Source: Sipunculus nudus (taxonomy: Eukaryota; Annelida; Sipuncula; Golfingiida; Sipunculidae). From it: a stretch of 64,000 nt of DNA. The position numbers and the translations under genes were made by a program. Shown here one piece after another: positions 59,326 through 64,000 of the stretch (positions are counted from its first letter, which is position 1; each line of letters begins with the position of its first letter). Location of the stretch: the NCBI GenBank assembly GCA_026874595.1, contig CM049306.1:64364019-64428018 (forward strand), in the 5' to 3' direction. The notes beneath the pieces are model-generated. The model ran no database searches and was not told where the DNA came from. It worked only from the letters and a program-made list of their open reading frames with translations.

Positions 59326-60240
59326 AACGACTGGACCTAGAATCTACTAACTTATCATCTAAATAGGTCCATGAAGTTTTTATTGAAACATGAATTAGGT
59401 CTCTGTTACCCATATCCGTCAAGCTATGGGGCTTGTCAGTACCCCCCCCCCCCCCTGGAATAGTTAAAATTTGGATACTTAAGCTCCAGTATCTGAAAAA
59501 CAGATGCATTTATTGCCATGATTTTTTGCATGCATATTGTTCATGGAGTGTTTCATCAGTTCCTGCCGACTGGTGGCCCCATCTTGATTTTTTCTCAAAT
59601 TTTTAAGCATTTTTCTCTCTATTTTTGAGACCTTCAAATGAAGCCTCATCTGTAAGCAGGCCACAAATCGTAACGACTGGACCTAGAATATACTAACTTA
59701 TCATCTAAAGAAGTCCACGAAGTTTTCATGGAAATGTGAAATTAGGTCTCTGTTACCCATATCCTCTGAGCTATGGTGCTTGAAAGTACCCCCAAGAATA
59801 ATAAAAAATTTGATATCAAAATTCCACTATCTGAATAACTAATGCACTGATGGCCATAATTTTTTTCATGCATATTGAGCATGGAGTTATCAGTTCCTGT
59901 ACACTGGTGGTGCCACCTGTATTACTTTAAAATTATATGTATTTTTTTCTCTGTTTGAGACCTTCAAATGAAATGGACATGGCATAAAAGGCACAAATTG
60001 TAACCATTACACCTAGAAGCTTCTTATGTTACATCCTGGGAGGTCAATGAAAAGTCTCCTTGGAAACATGAAATTAGGTCTCTGTTACCATATGCTCCAA
60101 GCTTTGGGGCTTGTTAGTACCCCCCCCCCCCCCCCAGAATTATGAAAAGTTTGATACTAAAGCTTCAGTATATGAATAACTAATGAATTGATTGCCATGA
60201 TTCTTTGCCTAATTGGGGGTTTCATTAATTTGCAAACTGG
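59326..60240 (+). repeat. Family A 340-bp units without tip
   Basis: Three units with 'ggacctagaatctactaac', C-runs (59441, 60119) and 'tggtggtgccacctgt'. Non-coding. Confidence 0.7.
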
Positions 60241-61150
60241 TGATGCCACCTGTATCTTTATGTTTGCAGTGCCATTGTCTGTCAATGTTGTCCTCATCTG
60301 TAGGATATCGTGAACATGATAACTTTTGAAGGGCTGCATATTTTCCACTAAAATTTGAAACACTCAATTGTTCATTCCAAAATCTTGGAGGAGTTAAAAA
60401 AAGTGGTGAAATTTTTGTGAGCCCCATAACTTTTGAAGTATTCCACATTTTGTCCTCAAATTTGTTACACATATTGTTCCTTCCAAGTTCTCAAGTGATT
60501 TTGAAATCAAGTGACATTGACCAGGATCTTCAAGGTCAAATCAGCAGAAAGTTTTTGTCTTGTGGATGAGATATCTTTTGAAGGGCTGCATATTTTCCTC
60601 CAAAATTTGAAACACTCATTGTTCTTACCAAAATTTCATCTGAGTTTGAAACCTGGTGACCTTGACTTTTTTCTTCAAGGTCAAATCTGCTGAAATGTAA
60701 CATTTTTGTGAACCCCATTAATTTTGTTGTATTTCAAATTTTGTCCTTAAATATAGTACACCAATTGTTACTACCAAGTTCTCAGACGAGTTTGAAACCT
60801 GGTGACCCTGATAAGGATCTTCAAGGTCAAATCAGCCAAATTATAGTTATTGTCTTGTGGATGAGATAACTTTGAAGGGCTGCAAATTTTCCTCCGAAAT
60901 TTGAAAAACTTATTGTTCCTAACAAAATCTTGGATGTGTTTGAAATTTTGTGACCTTGACCTTGATCTTCAAGGTCAGATTTATGCAATTCTGGGCTTAT
61001 TGTGACCCCCATAACTTAGGAAATACTGAAGATATTTTCTTCAAATTTGACACAACATTTTTTTCTGCCAAAATGTCATCAGAGTTCGAAAAGCAGTGAC
61101 CTTGACCTTCAGTGTCCAATTTGCTGAAATGTAGACTCATTGTTTTGAGA
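60241..61150 (+). repeat. Tandem units of about 160-190 bp
   Basis: Repeated 'gaagggctgcatattttcct', 'aaatttgaaacactcattg', 'gaccttgac..cttcaaggtcaaat'. No gene. Confidence 0.65.
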
Positions 61151-61717
61151 TATTGCATATTTTACCCCTAATGTTTTGGGATGATCCATAGAGGAGACAT
61201 AGAACAGTTTTGCACTGCAGAAACAAAGCCATTCTAGTTTAATTTTTTTACACATTTTTATGTCTTTTTTTGAGAACTTCAAATGAAGCATTTGTCCAGT
61301 AACTGGGTACAAATCATGAGTGTTGGACCTAAAATCTTTCAACTTGAAATCCTTGGAGTTCCATGAAAAATATCCTTGGAAACTTGAAACTAGGTCATGG
61401 TTAACTATATTTTGGAAATTAGGGGAGAGATTTTTAAGCACCAAGTGAGTCAGATGGGGCACAAATTTTATCCATTTGGCCTAAAATCCGCATACATGAA
61501 TTTCAGGGAGGTCCCTAAAAATCTCCTTGGAAACCTGAAATGTCACTCTGACCCATTTTCTGCAAGCTGTGTAAAAGAACTTGATTTATACACTTTATTA
61601 GTCTGGTAGGCCCAAATGGTAGCATCTGCAAGTAGAATAAAGCACTGTAACCTATATCTAAGAGCTATTGGCAAAATGCATGATTTTGAGCACTCTTGGA
61701 GTCTTTTGCCCATTGTT
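61151..61717 (+). repeat. Diverged A-like interior
   Basis: 'ccatgaaaaatatccttgg', 'aacctgaaatgtcactctgac' blocks recall A units. Nothing else seen. Confidence 0.5.
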
Positions 61718-63060
61718 AGCTCAGCTGACTATAAGTCATCTGAGCTATAGTCGTGGTCCATTGTCCATCGTCCGTCTGTATGTCGTGCCGTCCGTAATGC
61801 CGGATGTCCGTCCGTAAGACTGGCACGTTTCGACACCATTGGACCTACGAACCTGAAATTTGACTTACAGTTAGATGTATCCAAAATCTCCTACCAAGCA
61901 GAAAATTGGTTCAATAGGACTTTGTTCCTTCAAGATATTAAGGAAAAACCTCAATTTTTTTATTAGAAATCTATTTTCACACTTCAGGACTGCCTAATAT
62001 CAAAACCACTCATCTGGTTTTCTTTATATTTACCATAAATATTCCTATATATAGTTCCTATGTACCTGCCAGAAATTAAGTCAGTATTATTCAATTTTAA
62101 AAAGTTATTGGCCCAAACATAATGGACTTTGTAAAAAAATCAGGAAAGATATTTGGTCACTTAAGACCAAAAGTGTTAAAGGTAGGGACTTTTTTTCAGT
62201 AATACAACTTTAATTGATCAAAATTTAATTGTATACCAAAAATTGGATCAAAATCTGTTAAATTTTTTTTTTAATATTGGCAAAAATATAAAATTGGTAC
62301 CTTAAATTTTGCCCAAGTTTGACCATGGCACGTTTTTTTCCTGTAAGTACTGGGGATTTAATTTTCACAGCATGTTTTTGTTAGCATTTTGTCTGTTAAC
62401 ACCAAAAATTTGAAACCAGTTGATCAAAAACTGTACATTTTATTCACGATTTCAAGCACCATGTCACATATTGTTTACATCAAGCTAGTGTTATGCAGTT
62501 TGCTAGAGCTCAGCTCCCCAGCTTCAGCTCTAAGTTCCTTAAATTTGTCACACAGTTAGATGTCTCCAAAATCCCCTACCATGACAAGAATTTGATCACT
62601 AGGACTTAATTCCTTTGAAATATTAATGAACAACTTCATTTTTCCATTAAAACCCATTGTTACACTGTAAGACTGCCTAATATCAAAACCACTGATCTGA
62701 CTTTGATCATATATAATATACATATTTTTCTATACATTTGCTGTGCACTTGTGAGAAATGATGTCAGTATTGCGTAATTGTTTTAAGTTATGGGCCCAAA
62801 CATAATGCACTTTAAAAAAAAAAAAGAAATACATTTACTCCGTTAACAAGAGGATTGCTGAAGCTAGAGATTTTTTGTCAGGGATGTAACATTTAATCAA
62901 GATTCAATTGAATGCCAAAAATTAGTTCTGAATTTTTCAAATTTTATAAGTTATTAGTATAAATATAAAATTAGTACCTTAAATTTTGCCCAACTTTGAC
63001 CATGGCACGTTTGTTTCCTGAGAGCACTGTTGATATAATTTTCATATCATGCACACATAA
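61718..63060 (+). mobile_element. Family A element, 3' end not found
   Basis: Tip AGCTCAGCTGACTATAAG, GTCY core (gtccatcgtccgtctg). The body is close to 117-2021. A second A-like body block starts at about 62525 without a tip. No CCCTTGTT terminus before the sequence changes near 63060. Confidence 0.6.
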
Positions 63061-63729
63061 GGATTTCATCTTTGTAGTTCATCGTTGTAGTTCAGAAAGC
63101 TGAAAGAAATTAGCCAAATATTGTAGCTTTTATAAATGTTTTTATGAGACCATGTCAGACCCAGGCTAAATACAGCCCCTCTTCAGTCACCTGTATGTTG
63201 ACCTTGTTGACCTTTCATCAGATTATGCACGCTTGAGTGAAGCATTCACTGGGGCAGCCAGGCAGCTAATGCCCAGCCACAGTTGATCCAGGTGTCCAAC
63301 CCAACTCATCTAATAGTTGTTTTGAAAAACAACATAACAATTAACAATAAATTAATAATTTTTTATTGGTTTTTAATAACAAATTAAAGAAAAAATAATA
63401 GAAAAGGAATTTGTTAGTTGATGAGTAACAGGAAATTAACTTGCAGTTACTGATGATGTAAGAATCTTGTATGGATGGATAGAATGTCAGTGTCAGTGTT
63501 ATTCCAAATAACACCATGCAGTCACCTATGGTATTTTTCAGTTAAATTTTAATGATAAAAAATAAATCATATTATTCATTACTAATCATTAGGGATTATA
63601 TGAAGGAAATTAATGATTGACAAAGATGCAGTTGATAATATTAATCTAGATTCCTACTGTGTCTAGTGTGTAGATTGATGTGAAAGTAGTCCAAAGTGAA
63701 TATATTACATTTATTTTTTTTAATATAAA
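63061..63729 (+). other. AT-rich intergenic or intron sequence
   Basis: No gene or known repeat recognised. 63695-63745 is the empty-site counterpart of the B insertion at 31978-33163. Confidence 0.5.
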
Positions 63730-64000
63730 TAAAAGCCATAAAACCAGGTACTTATGATCATTATTTAAATGTGTGAATTTTGTATATTTTGGATTCTCAA
63801 CATCATTGTTTGGCTAAAACTGAAAAAATACTAGACATGGTGTGAATGCTTTGCAAATGTATTTGAATACAAATATGAATATGTACTGCATTAAAAAAAT
63901 TTATTGCATAAGAATGGGAATTCAGGTAAAAATGAAAGTATTTGAATACCAGTGCAGATACTTTTAAAATGTATTCATGAATGCATTCATGAATATATTC
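63730..64000 (+). repeat. hAT-like relic, second copy, cut by window end
   Basis: Homologous to 33164-33450 with 'gtatttgaatac' and 'aaatacttt'-type repeats. Confidence 0.4.

Overview
This is a stretch of animal (intron-containing eukaryotic) genome. It is AT-rich and built almost entirely from nested transposable elements. I infer a lophotrochozoan, most likely a bivalve mollusc, because GTCY-microsatellite repeats of this kind ('pearl'-like) are known from bivalves. That placement rests on repeat style alone and is not proven. No bacterial-type genes, rRNA, tRNA or CRISPR arrays were seen.

Host gene. Three plus-strand exons (27263-27347, 39842-39988, 41857-42010) join in frame into a coiled coil that matches the middle of shootin-1 (SHTN1), the actin-clutch adaptor of growing axons. 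The window therefore lies mostly in introns of a shootin-1-like gene. Earlier and later exons were not found here.

Repeats. Four sequence-unrelated families, here called A, B, C and D, make up most of the window. All share one plan: a 5' end (usually a hairpin) next to a short-period microsatellite core of GTCY or GTTT type; long internal tandem units; near the 3' end an inverted copy of the 5' tip; a second, different small hairpin; and a CTTGTTT or CTAGTTT tail. They insert into T-runs with no target duplication, shown by several empty paralogous sites inside the window. This plan matches Helentron-associated (HINE/DINE-1-like) non-autonomous rolling-circle elements.

Layout. 1-3341: family A copy with a younger A copy (117-2021) inside it. 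3342-27114: a multi-level nest in which A carries B (6020-22660), B carries A (7329-18495), and that A carries a pogo-like element (7750-9611) and an inverted-repeat element (9971-17098), which holds a family D array (10008-14961). The nest also holds a hAT transposon (22968-26852) with exact 8-bp target duplication and a broken transposase. 27115-42010: shootin exons with A, B and C elements, a 184-bp TA-flanked MITE, TA microsatellites and a GCAAAG minisatellite. 42011-44165: intron sequence and a decayed Ty3/gypsy 3' end. 44465-59325: a long B copy holding A, C and pogo-type insertions. 59326-64000: A-type interior, another A copy, and AT-rich sequence with a hAT-like relic at the end.

End pairing of the deeply nested elements was done by eye. 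Large composites are less certain than the small, cleanly bounded ones.
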